Source: Lewinellaceae bacterium (GTDB taxonomy: Bacteria > Bacteroidota > Bacteroidia > Chitinophagales > Saprospiraceae). Taken from it: 36,166 nucleotides of DNA. Of the stretch, positions 16,955-25,437 are shown one piece after another. Below the pieces are notes generated by a model. It did no database searches. It was not told the DNA's origin and saw only the letters and a list, made by a program, of their open reading frames with translations. How positions within the stretch are numbered: position 1 is the stretch's first letter; each line of letters starts with the position of its first letter. Made by a program: the position numbers and the translations under genes. The stretch covers positions 1 to 36,166 of the forward strand of contig JAHELJ010000037.1 in assembly GCA_024644235.1 (NCBI GenBank), in the 5' to 3' direction.

Positions 16955-17323
16955 TCAATGTTTAGGGAGCATGTGCCTGACCAGATCGGTCCACTCCTCA
17001 TCAAGGGATTGATCAGGCATGCTTCTGTTAGCTCGGTTATACCAATAATTTGCATTCCATTGATCCCCTTCCTTCCGATGTAAGTACGCGTGGATCCAGC
17101 AGGCATCTGAAGAAGACTTGTCATCGACCAGTTCGTGGGCATCGTGCCATAGTCCATGCTTGTCTAACCAGAGTGCAAGAAGTAAAGGAGGCAAAGATAC
17201 CACGGCAGCATCCCGGTCATGTATTGTAGTAAATTCTGAAAAGGTCATTTTTTGATGATCATATTGGGCGGTCAAAAGATCGGTATTTTTCCAAAAATCT
17301 GTATTTTCAAAGCCTTCAACCAC
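16955..17323 (-). CDS. Conserved small protein with WIHAYLHRKEGD motif
   Basis: This 122-residue soluble protein has no signal peptide. Its middle and end carry DAHELVDD, ACWIHAYLHRKEGDQWNANY and WYNRA, a pattern like the W-H-x-x-M-H-R-R-E-x-D-x-x-N-S-K-Y-W-F motif of uncharacterised small proteins found in Planctomycetota and Bacteroidota. The His, Arg, Glu and Asp residues could form a catalytic or binding site, but no function is known to me. The start is GTG at 17323, the only candidate before an upstream in-frame stop; an ATG 25 residues in (17248) is an alternative. It sits 1 bp ahead of the GH130-like gene and is divergent from the DUF1553 gene. Confidence 0.7.
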   Translation of the reverse strand: MVEGFENTDFWKNTDLLTAQYDHQKMTFSEFTTIHDRDAAVVSLPPLLLALWLDKHGLWHDAHELVDDKSSSDACWIHAYLHRKEGDQWNANYWYNRANRSMPDQSLDEEWTDLVRHMLPKH

Positions 17324-17359
17324 GCTAATTACCCTATTTAAGTCAGTCTAAATCATGGA

Positions 17360-20086
17360 ATGAGAACTTATAGCATGATCGGAGTCTGTGGTGTATTCAT
17401 GTTTGCCCTGATCGTATTTTGGGGATGTGGACCTCAATCCGATGGTATAAGTTATAGCGAGGAGATTAAACCACTTCTCAACCAGAAATGCTTGCGTTGT
17501 CATGGAGGGATACGGCAGCAAGGCGGCTTTAGTTTGTTATTTGAAGAGGAAGCTTTTGCCCCGACGGAATCAGGCAAAGCAGCAATAATTAGAGGCAATG
17601 CCAACAGCAGTGAACTAATTCGAAGAGTGAAAGAGAGCGATCCAGAAGTGCGGATGCCACAGGAAGGAGAGGCCCTAACAATGGCTGAAATAGAATTACT
17701 GGAGAAATGGATAAACCAGGGTGCAAGATGGGACGAACATTGGTCATATCGAGAGCTGAAGAAGCCTGATCTGCCACCAGAAACTGAATGGACAACGCAT
17801 CCCATTGACCATTTTATTTATGCCATACTAAAGGATAATTTCTTGGAGCCATCGGGACGAGCGAAACCACATGTCCTAGTTCGGCGTTTGGGCTTAGACT
17901 TAATAGGTCTTCCGACACCTCAGGCCTGGGCAGAGAACTACTTGAAAGAACCAACTTCAGATAATTACGAAAAGCTGGTGGATAGCTTGTTGGCCTCACC
18001 TCATTTCGGAGAACGGTGGGCAGCTGTATGGCTTGACTTGGCGCGATACGCTGATTCGCAAGGATATGAGAAAGACCAGTTTCGCTCCATCTGGAAGTAC
18101 CGTGATTGGGTGATCTCAGCTTTCAATAAGGACATGTCATTCGATCAATTCACAGTGGAGCAGCTGGCTGGCGATATGCTTCCAGATCCTACCAAGGATC
18201 AGCTTATAGCCACCGCTTTTCATCGCAACACAATGACTAATACAGAAGGGGGTACCGAAGACGAAGAATACCGTTCTGCAGCGATTATTGATCGGGTAAA
18301 CACAACTTTCGAGGTCTGGCAAGGAACCACGATGAGTTGCGTTCAATGCCATTCTCATCCCTACGATCCATTCAGTCACAAGGAGTATTACCAGATACTA
18401 GATTTCTTCAATCAGAGTCAGGATGCAGACCTTGATTCAGAATTTCCGTTTGATTATGTTCATATGGATACGACTATCTCAGATTTGGATGAGATCGCCA
18501 AATGGATTCAGGAAAAAAGGGAATTACCCGGTGATGAAGCATTAGACCGTCATACCATCCGAGAGTTGGTTTTCCCCCGACTCTTTGCTGATTTGTCGGA
18601 TGGATTCAATGACATCCTAATAAGGAACAATGGAGGGTTCAGCACCTGGAGCTACAATGCCAACAACTTAAAGAACAAACAATTTTATCTTCTTTTTGAA
18701 GACATTGATATAACAGGGCTAACCCAAATAGGAGTGAAATATTCCAGTAATGGAGATGATGCTTTGTTAGAGGTGAGGCTGGATGACAAGGATGGTCGTA
18801 TTCTGTGCTCCCAGCCACTTTCAAACACCAAGGGAATCAAGGGATCTCGTTACCGCTATTTTGATCTCGACTCTACCGCGACTGGAGCGAATAATTTGCT
18901 ATTCCAATTTGTGAATACCACGAATAAGCTGCCGGATGGTATGGTGGCTGTCGAGGAACTTGAGTTGGTGTACAATGGTGAAAGATTGCCCGAAGCAATC
19001 AGGCAGAAACAGGATCAAATCCTTGATTTATACCGTTCGGGTATTATGATCCCAGTGATGCGTGAGCGGCCGATGGCCCTAAAGCGCAACACCCACATCT
19101 ATGATAGGGGGAATTATCAAACCAAAGGAGAGCCTGTCGATGCTGGCCTGCCAGGAATTCTGAATCGAGATGGATCATCAAATGCGCATACTAGACTTGA
19201 CCTGGCAAGGTGGTTGGTCAGTGATAGGAACTCACTCACACCAAGGGTTATCGTAAACAGATTTTGGGAGCAGATTTTTGGCTATGGGATCGTTCGGACT
19301 TTGGAAGATTTCGGTACCCAGGGAATTACTCCCACTCATCCTAAATTGTTGGAATACCTGGCCTGGCAGTTTTCCAGAGATTGGAACTGGAGTGTCAAAA
19401 GACTCTTGAAAGAAATTGTGTTATCTGAAACATATCAGCAGTCAAGTGCAACCTCAAGAGAGAAGTTGGAAAGTGATCCTAATAATTATTTGTTAAGTCG
19501 AGGACCACGAATCAGATTATCAGCCGAGCAGATCAGGGATCAGGCATTGGCTGTGAGCGGTTTACTTAATACGAAGATTGGAGGACCGAGTGTGATGCCC
19601 CCACAGCCTTCAGGTATTTGGCAGGTAGTGTATAACAATGCCACCTGGGAAGAGGCCTATGGAGACGACCGCTATCGACGAGGAATTTATACTTTTTGGC
19701 GTCGTACCACTCCCTATCCTTCAATGGTCGCATTTGACAGTCCCAGCAGAGAAGTTTGTGTGTCACGACGCATTCGAACGAATACCCCGATTCAAGCACT
19801 CGTCACTTTGAATGACCCTGCATATCTAGAGATTGCCGAGCACTTGGGTAGATGGATATCCGATCAAGAAGGCACGCTCAATGATCAGTTCTCGGCTGCT
19901 CTTAGACATTTGTTTTATCATGAACCCAACCCCGATGAAGTTGCAGTTTTGCTGGACTTGTACGAATCAAGTCAGCAACCGCAGGTGCAATTAATATCCG
20001 CAGCAGACAAAGCTGATTTACAATCTCCGTATACTGTAGTAGCCAATGCAATTTTAAACCTGGATGTATTTTTGACCAAGTCATAA
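17360..20086 (+). CDS. DUF1549/DUF1553 planctomycete-type cytochrome lipoprotein
   Basis: This 908-residue protein begins with a lipoprotein signal (Cys23). Residues about 31-125 are a planctomycete-type cytochrome c domain with heme motif CLRCH (44-48). Residues about 145-355 are DUF1549 (PSCyt2) with RWAAVWLDLARYADSQGYE and a second heme-like motif CVQCH (327-331) followed by SHPYDPFSHKEYY. About 430-520 resembles a carbohydrate-binding beta-sandwich, and about 640-890 is DUF1553 (RVIVNRFWEQIFGYGIVRT). These proteins are exported and probably redox-active; their reaction is not established. It is the first gene of a tight nine-gene plus-strand run, starting 36 bp from a divergent gene, so a promoter may lie in that small space. 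Confidence 0.93.
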   Translation: MRTYSMIGVCGVFMFALIVFWGCGPQSDGISYSEEIKPLLNQKCLRCHGGIRQQGGFSLLFEEEAFAPTESGKAAIIRGNANSSELIRRVKESDPEVRMPQEGEALTMAEIELLEKWINQGARWDEHWSYRELKKPDLPPETEWTTHPIDHFIYAILKDNFLEPSGRAKPHVLVRRLGLDLIGLPTPQAWAENYLKEPTSDNYEKLVDSLLASPHFGERWAAVWLDLARYADSQGYEKDQFRSIWKYRDWVISAFNKDMSFDQFTVEQLAGDMLPDPTKDQLIATAFHRNTMTNTEGGTEDEEYRSAAIIDRVNTTFEVWQGTTMSCVQCHSHPYDPFSHKEYYQILDFFNQSQDADLDSEFPFDYVHMDTTISDLDEIAKWIQEKRELPGDEALDRHTIRELVFPRLFADLSDGFNDILIRNNGGFSTWSYNANNLKNKQFYLLFEDIDITGLTQIGVKYSSNGDDALLEVRLDDKDGRILCSQPLSNTKGIKGSRYRYFDLDSTATGANNLLFQFVNTTNKLPDGMVAVEELELVYNGERLPEAIRQKQDQILDLYRSGIMIPVMRERPMALKRNTHIYDRGNYQTKGEPVDAGLPGILNRDGSSNAHTRLDLARWLVSDRNSLTPRVIVNRFWEQIFGYGIVRTLEDFGTQGITPTHPKLLEYLAWQFSRDWNWSVKRLLKEIVLSETYQQSSATSREKLESDPNNYLLSRGPRIRLSAEQIRDQALAVSGLLNTKIGGPSVMPPQPSGIWQVVYNNATWEEAYGDDRYRRGIYTFWRRTTPYPSMVAFDSPSREVCVSRRIRTNTPIQALVTLNDPAYLEIAEHLGRWISDQEGTLNDQFSAALRHLFYHEPNPDEVAVLLDLYESSQQPQVQLISAADKADLQSPYTVVANAILNLDVFLTKS

Positions 20087-20091
20087 GACAA

Positions 20092-21558
20092 ATGAAGATC
20101 GTAAAGGATTTCCGAAATCGATACGTCAAATCTCAAACCCGAAGACACTTTCTTCGTCAATGCAGTACAGGGTTAGGGGCTATGGCTTTGGGTTCCATTT
20201 TCGCATGTCGAAATGATAAAGAGCATCTTTTACACCCAACCGGTACGGTAGAGGGAATTAGCCATTACCCCGGTAAAGCAAAAAGAGTGATTTACCTGCA
20301 CATGGCTGGATCACCTTCACAGCTTGAACTTTTCGACTACAAGCCGACTTTGAATGATCTGCATGGTAAACCATGTCCAGATTCTTTATTAGAGGGCAGG
20401 AACTTCGCATTCATTAGTGGCACTCCAGAGATGCTAGGGCATCAGGGTCAATTCAAGCAATATGGTGAATCCGGAGCTTGGGTAAGTCATTACTTGCCTC
20501 ATTTTTCATCGGTTGTGGATGATGTCTGTTTTCTCAAGGCAATGCATACTGATGAATTCAATCATGCACCGGCACAGCTGTTCCTTTATTCCGGGAGTCC
20601 CCGGCTGGGGAGGCCGTCTATGGGATCGTGGATTACTTATGGACTTGGTTCCGAAGCTCAGGATCTGCCGGGTTTCGTTGTGCTTGTATCGGGAGGATTG
20701 ACACCAAGTGCTGGTAAGAGTGTATGGGGTAGTGGGTTTTTACCTTCTGTTTATCAGGGAGTCCAATGCCGGTCGGAAGGAGATCCGGTACTCTTCATAA
20801 ATAATCCTGATGGGATAAGCAGGGATATCCGTCGCAAGACGATCGATGCCATTAACCATCTCAATAAAAAGGAGTATGAAGAAGTCGGAGATCCGGAGAT
20901 TCTTACTAGAATAGCACAATATGAGATGGCCTTTAAAATGCAGATGTCAGTTCCCGAAGTCATGGATATCAACAGGGAGCCACAGTATATCCATAACCTT
21001 TACGGAACCGAACCGGGAAAGGCTTCTTTTGCAAACAATTGTTTATTGGCACGCCGATTGGCAGAACAAGGAGTCCGATTTATTCAGCTGTTCCACTGGG
21101 GTTGGGACAGTCATGGAGCATCAAAGGATGAAGCGCTGAACGGTGGTTTTGTAGACCGCTGCCAGGAAGTCGACAAGGCAATGACGGCCTTGCTGACTGA
21201 TCTTAAACAGCGAGGCATGTTGGATGAAACCCTTGTTGTCTGGGGTGGTGAATTTGGACGGACTCCAATGAGGGAAAACCGACTTGGAGTAGATCCTGAA
21301 CTTATTGGAAGGGATCATCACACCGACGCCTTTACCATCTGGATGGCCGGTGGAGGGGTGAAGGAGGGCATGACTTTCGGTGAAACTGATGAAATTGGCT
21401 ATGCTGGTGTAAAGGATAAAGTCCATGTTCACGACCTTCAAGCCACTATCCTTCATACATTAGGACTTGACCATGAGAAATTGACTTATCAATTTCAAGG
21501 AAGAGATTTTAGACTTACCGATGTACATGGTAAGGTTGTAAAACCGATTATTGCATAA
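20092..21558 (+). CDS. DUF1501 family exported protein
   Basis: This 488-residue DUF1501 protein has a twin-arginine-like signal (SQTRRHFLRQCSTGLGAMALG). The fold belongs to the alkaline-phosphatase/sulfatase superfamily: LHMAGSPSQLELFDYKP at the front, FNHAPAQLFLYSG, LFHWGWDSHG, VVWGGEFGRTPM and GRDHHTDAFTIWMAGGG with potential metal-ligand His and Asp residues, and a final HVHDLQATILHTLGLDHEKL. No sulfatase-type formylglycine Cys/Ser motif is seen. DUF1501 genes almost always sit next to DUF1549/DUF1553 genes as here (5-bp gap), and the pair is presumed to work together outside the cytoplasm. The reaction is unknown. Note that its signal suggests export in folded form. Confidence 0.93.
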   Translation: MKIVKDFRNRYVKSQTRRHFLRQCSTGLGAMALGSIFACRNDKEHLLHPTGTVEGISHYPGKAKRVIYLHMAGSPSQLELFDYKPTLNDLHGKPCPDSLLEGRNFAFISGTPEMLGHQGQFKQYGESGAWVSHYLPHFSSVVDDVCFLKAMHTDEFNHAPAQLFLYSGSPRLGRPSMGSWITYGLGSEAQDLPGFVVLVSGGLTPSAGKSVWGSGFLPSVYQGVQCRSEGDPVLFINNPDGISRDIRRKTIDAINHLNKKEYEEVGDPEILTRIAQYEMAFKMQMSVPEVMDINREPQYIHNLYGTEPGKASFANNCLLARRLAEQGVRFIQLFHWGWDSHGASKDEALNGGFVDRCQEVDKAMTALLTDLKQRGMLDETLVVWGGEFGRTPMRENRLGVDPELIGRDHHTDAFTIWMAGGGVKEGMTFGETDEIGYAGVKDKVHVHDLQATILHTLGLDHEKLTYQFQGRDFRLTDVHGKVVKPIIA

Positions 21559-21575
21559 CAACCAAATAGAACTCT

Positions 21576-22940
21576 ATGGATTTTTGGGCATGGCTTGGGA
21601 GGTTTCATCCAGCATTGGTTCACTTTCCGATAGGAATAATTGTAGTCGGTATTATTCTATATTATATCAATAGATATCGGCCAGAATGGAAGGTAGCACA
21701 GGCAATCAGCCCGGTCTTTTTTATTGGATTTATTTCAGCACTTCTTGCGGCATTGTGCGGATGGATGCTGGCCGAAGAGGGAGGATATGACACAAATACA
21801 CTGTTCTGGCATCGGTGGCTTGGTGTTGGAATCGTACTCCTTAGCTTTGGTCTATGGTGGTGGCATTCAAAAGACAATCTCAAACCTGCCAAATATGGTG
21901 CCCCTTTACTGGTGGCAGGAATTCTCGTGACTGGACATTTGGGTGGAAATCTGACACACGGAGAAGGATTTCTGGTTGAGAAAGGACCTGAATTTCTAAA
22001 GAAGTTGACAGCTTATGATGAGAAAACGGCCATTCCCACTTTTGATGATCCAGACTCGTGCAATGTTTATCATGATTTGATCTACCCGGTTTTAGAATCA
22101 AAATGCATTAGCTGTCATAATAGTAAGCTCAGAAAAGGCGGGCTCGACATGAGTAATACTGAGTCCCTAATGAAAGGCGGACGAAATGGTGAAGTCATTG
22201 AAGGAGAAAGTGTTTCAAGTGAAATCTTCAAAAGGGTTGTGTTAGATCCTTCCTCCAGGAAGTATATGCCGCCAAAGGGCACACCAATGAGTTACCGGGA
22301 AATAAAACTCTTGGAGTGGTGGATCGATGCGGGTGCGCATTTTGATAAATCGGTATCTCAAACTGAGACACCTAAAGACATCGCCGGCATCCTTCTTTCC
22401 AGGCATAAACTCGACATCACACCGAAAAGCTTTTTGGAGAAGACCAAGGTGCCAGCATTGGAAGACCAAGTTTTTGTGGAATTGGAAAAGCAAGGATTTG
22501 CTGTGCAGCCTTTGGCCATGACCAGTCCCTTTATTGATGTTCGCTGGAAACGAGTGGATTCTCTATCATTATCAAACGCTTTGGAGTCGCTCCAATCCAT
22601 GGCGTCAGAACAGGTAGCCTGGTTAGATTTGGGAGAGAGCCCACTCTCAGATGCCGATCTTGCAAACGTGGCGAAATGCAAGAATCTGGTGCGCTTGAAA
22701 TTACAGAAAACACCAGTTTCAGATGATGGCGTCAAGATCTTGAGCCAGTTAAAGCATTTGGAGTCTTTGAATCTCTATGGCACGAAGATCACTAATAGTG
22801 CTGCTGAACATCTATCAAAAATGTCTAGCCTGCGCAATCTATATGTCTGGCAGACGGGCTTGGATCAAGAAAATGCGGAAAATCTTGAGACTTCCAACCC
22901 CGATTTGGAAGTTGTGTTAGGTGTATCAGTCGGCGACTAA
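21576..22940 (+). CDS. DUF2231 membrane - cytochrome c - leucine-rich-repeat fusion
   Basis: This 454-residue protein has four transmembrane helices (residues about 13-125) of DUF2231 type. They carry conserved histidines H11, H16, H79, H121 and H128 (HPALVHFP, FWHRW, GHLGGNLTHG) that could hold b-type heme. Residues about 165-255 are a planctomycete-type cytochrome c domain with heme motif CISCH (177-181) and the usual MPPKGTPM methionine region. Residues about 330-450 are leucine-rich repeats. It looks like a membrane electron-transfer hub linking the exported cytochrome proteins to the quinone pool, with the repeats binding a partner. It follows DUF1501 by 17 bp. Heme binding of the membrane part is inferred. 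Confidence 0.88.
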   Translation: MDFWAWLGRFHPALVHFPIGIIVVGIILYYINRYRPEWKVAQAISPVFFIGFISALLAALCGWMLAEEGGYDTNTLFWHRWLGVGIVLLSFGLWWWHSKDNLKPAKYGAPLLVAGILVTGHLGGNLTHGEGFLVEKGPEFLKKLTAYDEKTAIPTFDDPDSCNVYHDLIYPVLESKCISCHNSKLRKGGLDMSNTESLMKGGRNGEVIEGESVSSEIFKRVVLDPSSRKYMPPKGTPMSYREIKLLEWWIDAGAHFDKSVSQTETPKDIAGILLSRHKLDITPKSFLEKTKVPALEDQVFVELEKQGFAVQPLAMTSPFIDVRWKRVDSLSLSNALESLQSMASEQVAWLDLGESPLSDADLANVAKCKNLVRLKLQKTPVSDDGVKILSQLKHLESLNLYGTKITNSAAEHLSKMSSLRNLYVWQTGLDQENAENLETSNPDLEVVLGVSVGD

Positions 22941-22946
22941 AAAATC

Positions 22947-23996
22947 ATGAAGAATTCCAGGAGACGGTTTGTCAGTCAGCTCGCTGCGTTTACTGGAGCG
23001 GCAGCTGTCCTTCCGCACCCAACTTTTGCAATTCACAGCAAAAGGCCACTCGTAGGTGAGATCGTAGGACATGGGGCCTTTACTTACCGAGTAGATAAGC
23101 ATTGGGGTATACAAGATCCGGTGAAGATCCCGGTAGATCATTGCCACGAGATGGTGCAAGATAGTCAGGGCAGGCTCTTAATGACTACCACCAATACGAG
23201 GAATAACATCATCATTTATGAAGATAGCGGCAGAGTCTTAAAAACCTGGGGGAGAGAGTTTCCAGGTGCTCATGGTCTTACCCTCTCAAGTGAGGGTACC
23301 GACGAATTTTTATTCATCACAGACACTGTTAGGCATAAAGTCTTCAAGACCACATTGGATGGCCGGCTTCTGATGACTTTGGATTTTCCCCAGGAAACCG
23401 GTTTCTATTCTGATGAAACACAATTCATACCTACTGAAGTGGCTGTTGCGCCCAATGGAGATTTTTTTGTGGTCGACGGCTACGGACTTAATTATATCCT
23501 GCATTACGATTCAAGCGGGAATCTGCTTCGATGCTTTGGCGGAAAGGGTGATGAAGATGATAAGTTCGATTGCTGCCATGGAATTTTGATTGATGACCGG
23601 GATGCAAACAATCCAACGCTTATCATCACCAGCAGATCCCAGCAACAGTTTAAGCGTTTTAGTATGGAAGGAGAATGGTTAAAATCGGTAACCCTTCCGA
23701 GCTGCTGGATCTGCCGGCCGGTAATACGATTTGGAACTCTTTACTTTGCCGTTATTGTTACGAAGTCCTGGTTTGACTATGACGGGATGCTACTGGTGAT
23801 TGATGAAGATGATCAGGTTATCTCTATTCCGGGAGGATCTCAGCCAACGTATGAAAATGACATTCTTAGTCCACCCGAATACGATGGAAAGACTTTTATG
23901 AATCCACATGATGTCTGTGTGGACCAAGACGAAAATTTGTACATCCCTCAGTGGTATTCTGGCAAGACTTATCCCATCAGACTGGAAAGAATCTAG
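22947..23996 (+). CDS. Exported NHL-repeat six-bladed propeller protein
   Basis: This 349-residue protein has a twin-arginine-like signal (RRRFVSQLAAFTGAAAVLP). The mature part has NHL-type blades. Conserved His residues appear at the same point of successive blades: DHCHEM (67), GAHGL (109), CCHGIL (211) and NPHDVC (321), the arrangement that binds metal in the central tunnel of NHL propellers such as peptidyl-alpha-hydroxyglycine lyase. Cysteine-rich spots CC (209-210) and CWIC (253-256) could add metal or disulfides. It lies 6 bp after the DUF2231 gene and 6 bp before the P450. Function could be structural or a metal-dependent lyase; neither is proven. Confidence 0.85.
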   Translation: MKNSRRRFVSQLAAFTGAAAVLPHPTFAIHSKRPLVGEIVGHGAFTYRVDKHWGIQDPVKIPVDHCHEMVQDSQGRLLMTTTNTRNNIIIYEDSGRVLKTWGREFPGAHGLTLSSEGTDEFLFITDTVRHKVFKTTLDGRLLMTLDFPQETGFYSDETQFIPTEVAVAPNGDFFVVDGYGLNYILHYDSSGNLLRCFGGKGDEDDKFDCCHGILIDDRDANNPTLIITSRSQQQFKRFSMEGEWLKSVTLPSCWICRPVIRFGTLYFAVIVTKSWFDYDGMLLVIDEDDQVISIPGGSQPTYENDILSPPEYDGKTFMNPHDVCVDQDENLYIPQWYSGKTYPIRLERI

Positions 23997-24002
23997 GTAA
24001 CA

Positions 24003-25391
24003 ATGATAGGCAAGGACCCCTTTCCACCTTTGGTGCCTAGATGGAAATCAATCCAAAGGGCACTAAAGTTTGCGCTGAATCCGATTCCAATACTTGACAA
24101 GAATATCGAAGAATACGGAGACACCTATGCATTTCATATTGGAGGGTTCTTCAGTAAGGGCATTGTGACCACTGAGCCTGAAATTATTCGACATGTCCTA
24201 CAAAAAAATCATCGTAATTATCGGAAATCAAACATTCAAACAAAAATTCTCGCTCGTTTCCTGGGAAATGGGCTGCTCACTTCCGAGGGGGACTATTGGC
24301 TTCGACAAAGACGCTTAATACAACCCGGTTTTCACCGAGATCGGATCAAGGGATTGATTAATTTGATGAATTCTGAAATTCATGACTCCCTGGCACAACT
24401 TGAATCACAAATCCAATTGAATCCGGTGGTTGATGTACACGGCGAAATGAACAGGTTGGCATTTCGCATCATTGCCAAAGCCATCTTTAGTACCAGTTTG
24501 AATGAAGCTGATCTTCAGGCCCTGAGTGAAAGAATCACCGTGTTACAGAAGTTTATCGTTCGACAAATTCGGCAGCCTTATATGAGACCATGGCATCATC
24601 TAAGTGGTCAGGTAAGACGACATGAAAAGATATCAGATAGGACTAAGGAAATCTTAGCGCGATTAATAGCGCAACGTAAGAATTCGCAACTGCAAGAGGA
24701 CGACCTACTGCAAATGTTGCTGGATGCCAGATATGAGGACACTGGTGAAAGAATGACTGATGAGCAGACTTTGGACGAGGCTTTGGTCCTCTTTATCGCG
24801 GGCCATGAAACCTCTGCGAATGCCTTAGCTTGGATTCTGTACCTTCTAGCCCAATATGACAACATTACTGACAAGCTACGAAAGGAGATTAGTAGAGTTG
24901 TTGGTGACAACTCACCAACCTATGATCACATTAAGGAATTGCAGTATACCCGACAGGTGATAGAGGAAGGTATGCGGTTGTATCCCCCTGCATGGATCAT
25001 CGACCGGGTATCATTGGATGATGATGTGATTAAAGGGTATCATTTTGCTAAGGGGACCCTGATGATCCTATATGTATACGGTGCTCATCGAAGTGATAAA
25101 CTATGGAATTATCCCAATAGGTTCGATCCCGGCAGATTCCACCAAGATCACACAAAGTCAATCCAACCTTTCAGCTATTTCCCATTTGGCGGGGGACCGA
25201 GGTTATGCATCGGCAACAACTTTGCCATGATGGAAATGCAGTTGACATTAGTCCACTTCCTTCGCAAATTTGATCTGGAGAGGATCCCAGGTGATGATGT
25301 AAGTCCACTGCCTATGGTAACCTTGCGCCCAAAAGCTGGTATACCCATAAAGCTTTCTCGATTAAGAGAATCCAGAGTCCGGCACAGCTGA
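24003..25391 (+). CDS. Cytochrome P450
   Basis: This 462-residue protein is of full P450 length, without membrane anchor. The oxygen-binding I-helix AGHET (266-270), the ExxR pair E322/R325 in EEGMRLYPP, the PERF-like region RFDPGRFH and the heme-ligand loop FGGGPRLCIG with Cys402 are intact, so it should be an active cytoplasmic mono-oxygenase. The sequence resembles bacterial class I-type P450s related to the fatty-acid and carotenoid hydroxylases (CYP102/CYP175-like), but the substrate cannot be told. No ferredoxin or reductase gene is present in the window. It begins 6 bp after the exported NHL gene, which is an odd pairing of a cytoplasmic enzyme with exported neighbours. Confidence 0.95.
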   Translation: MIGKDPFPPLVPRWKSIQRALKFALNPIPILDKNIEEYGDTYAFHIGGFFSKGIVTTEPEIIRHVLQKNHRNYRKSNIQTKILARFLGNGLLTSEGDYWLRQRRLIQPGFHRDRIKGLINLMNSEIHDSLAQLESQIQLNPVVDVHGEMNRLAFRIIAKAIFSTSLNEADLQALSERITVLQKFIVRQIRQPYMRPWHHLSGQVRRHEKISDRTKEILARLIAQRKNSQLQEDDLLQMLLDARYEDTGERMTDEQTLDEALVLFIAGHETSANALAWILYLLAQYDNITDKLRKEISRVVGDNSPTYDHIKELQYTRQVIEEGMRLYPPAWIIDRVSLDDDVIKGYHFAKGTLMILYVYGAHRSDKLWNYPNRFDPGRFHQDHTKSIQPFSYFPFGGGPRLCIGNNFAMMEMQLTLVHFLRKFDLERIPGDDVSPLPMVTLRPKAGIPIKLSRLRESRVRHS

Positions 25392-25437
25392 CTAGTTCCC
25401 CGCTTTTTTCACTATTTTCCTTGTCTTCATCGGACTG

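Noticed and set aside
16954-17157. Upstream extension of the GH130-like frame (68 residues)
   Set aside because: The added residues have no family similarity, lack a signal sequence and overlap a better coding frame (16955-17323); the signal-like N-terminus begins at ATG 16953.
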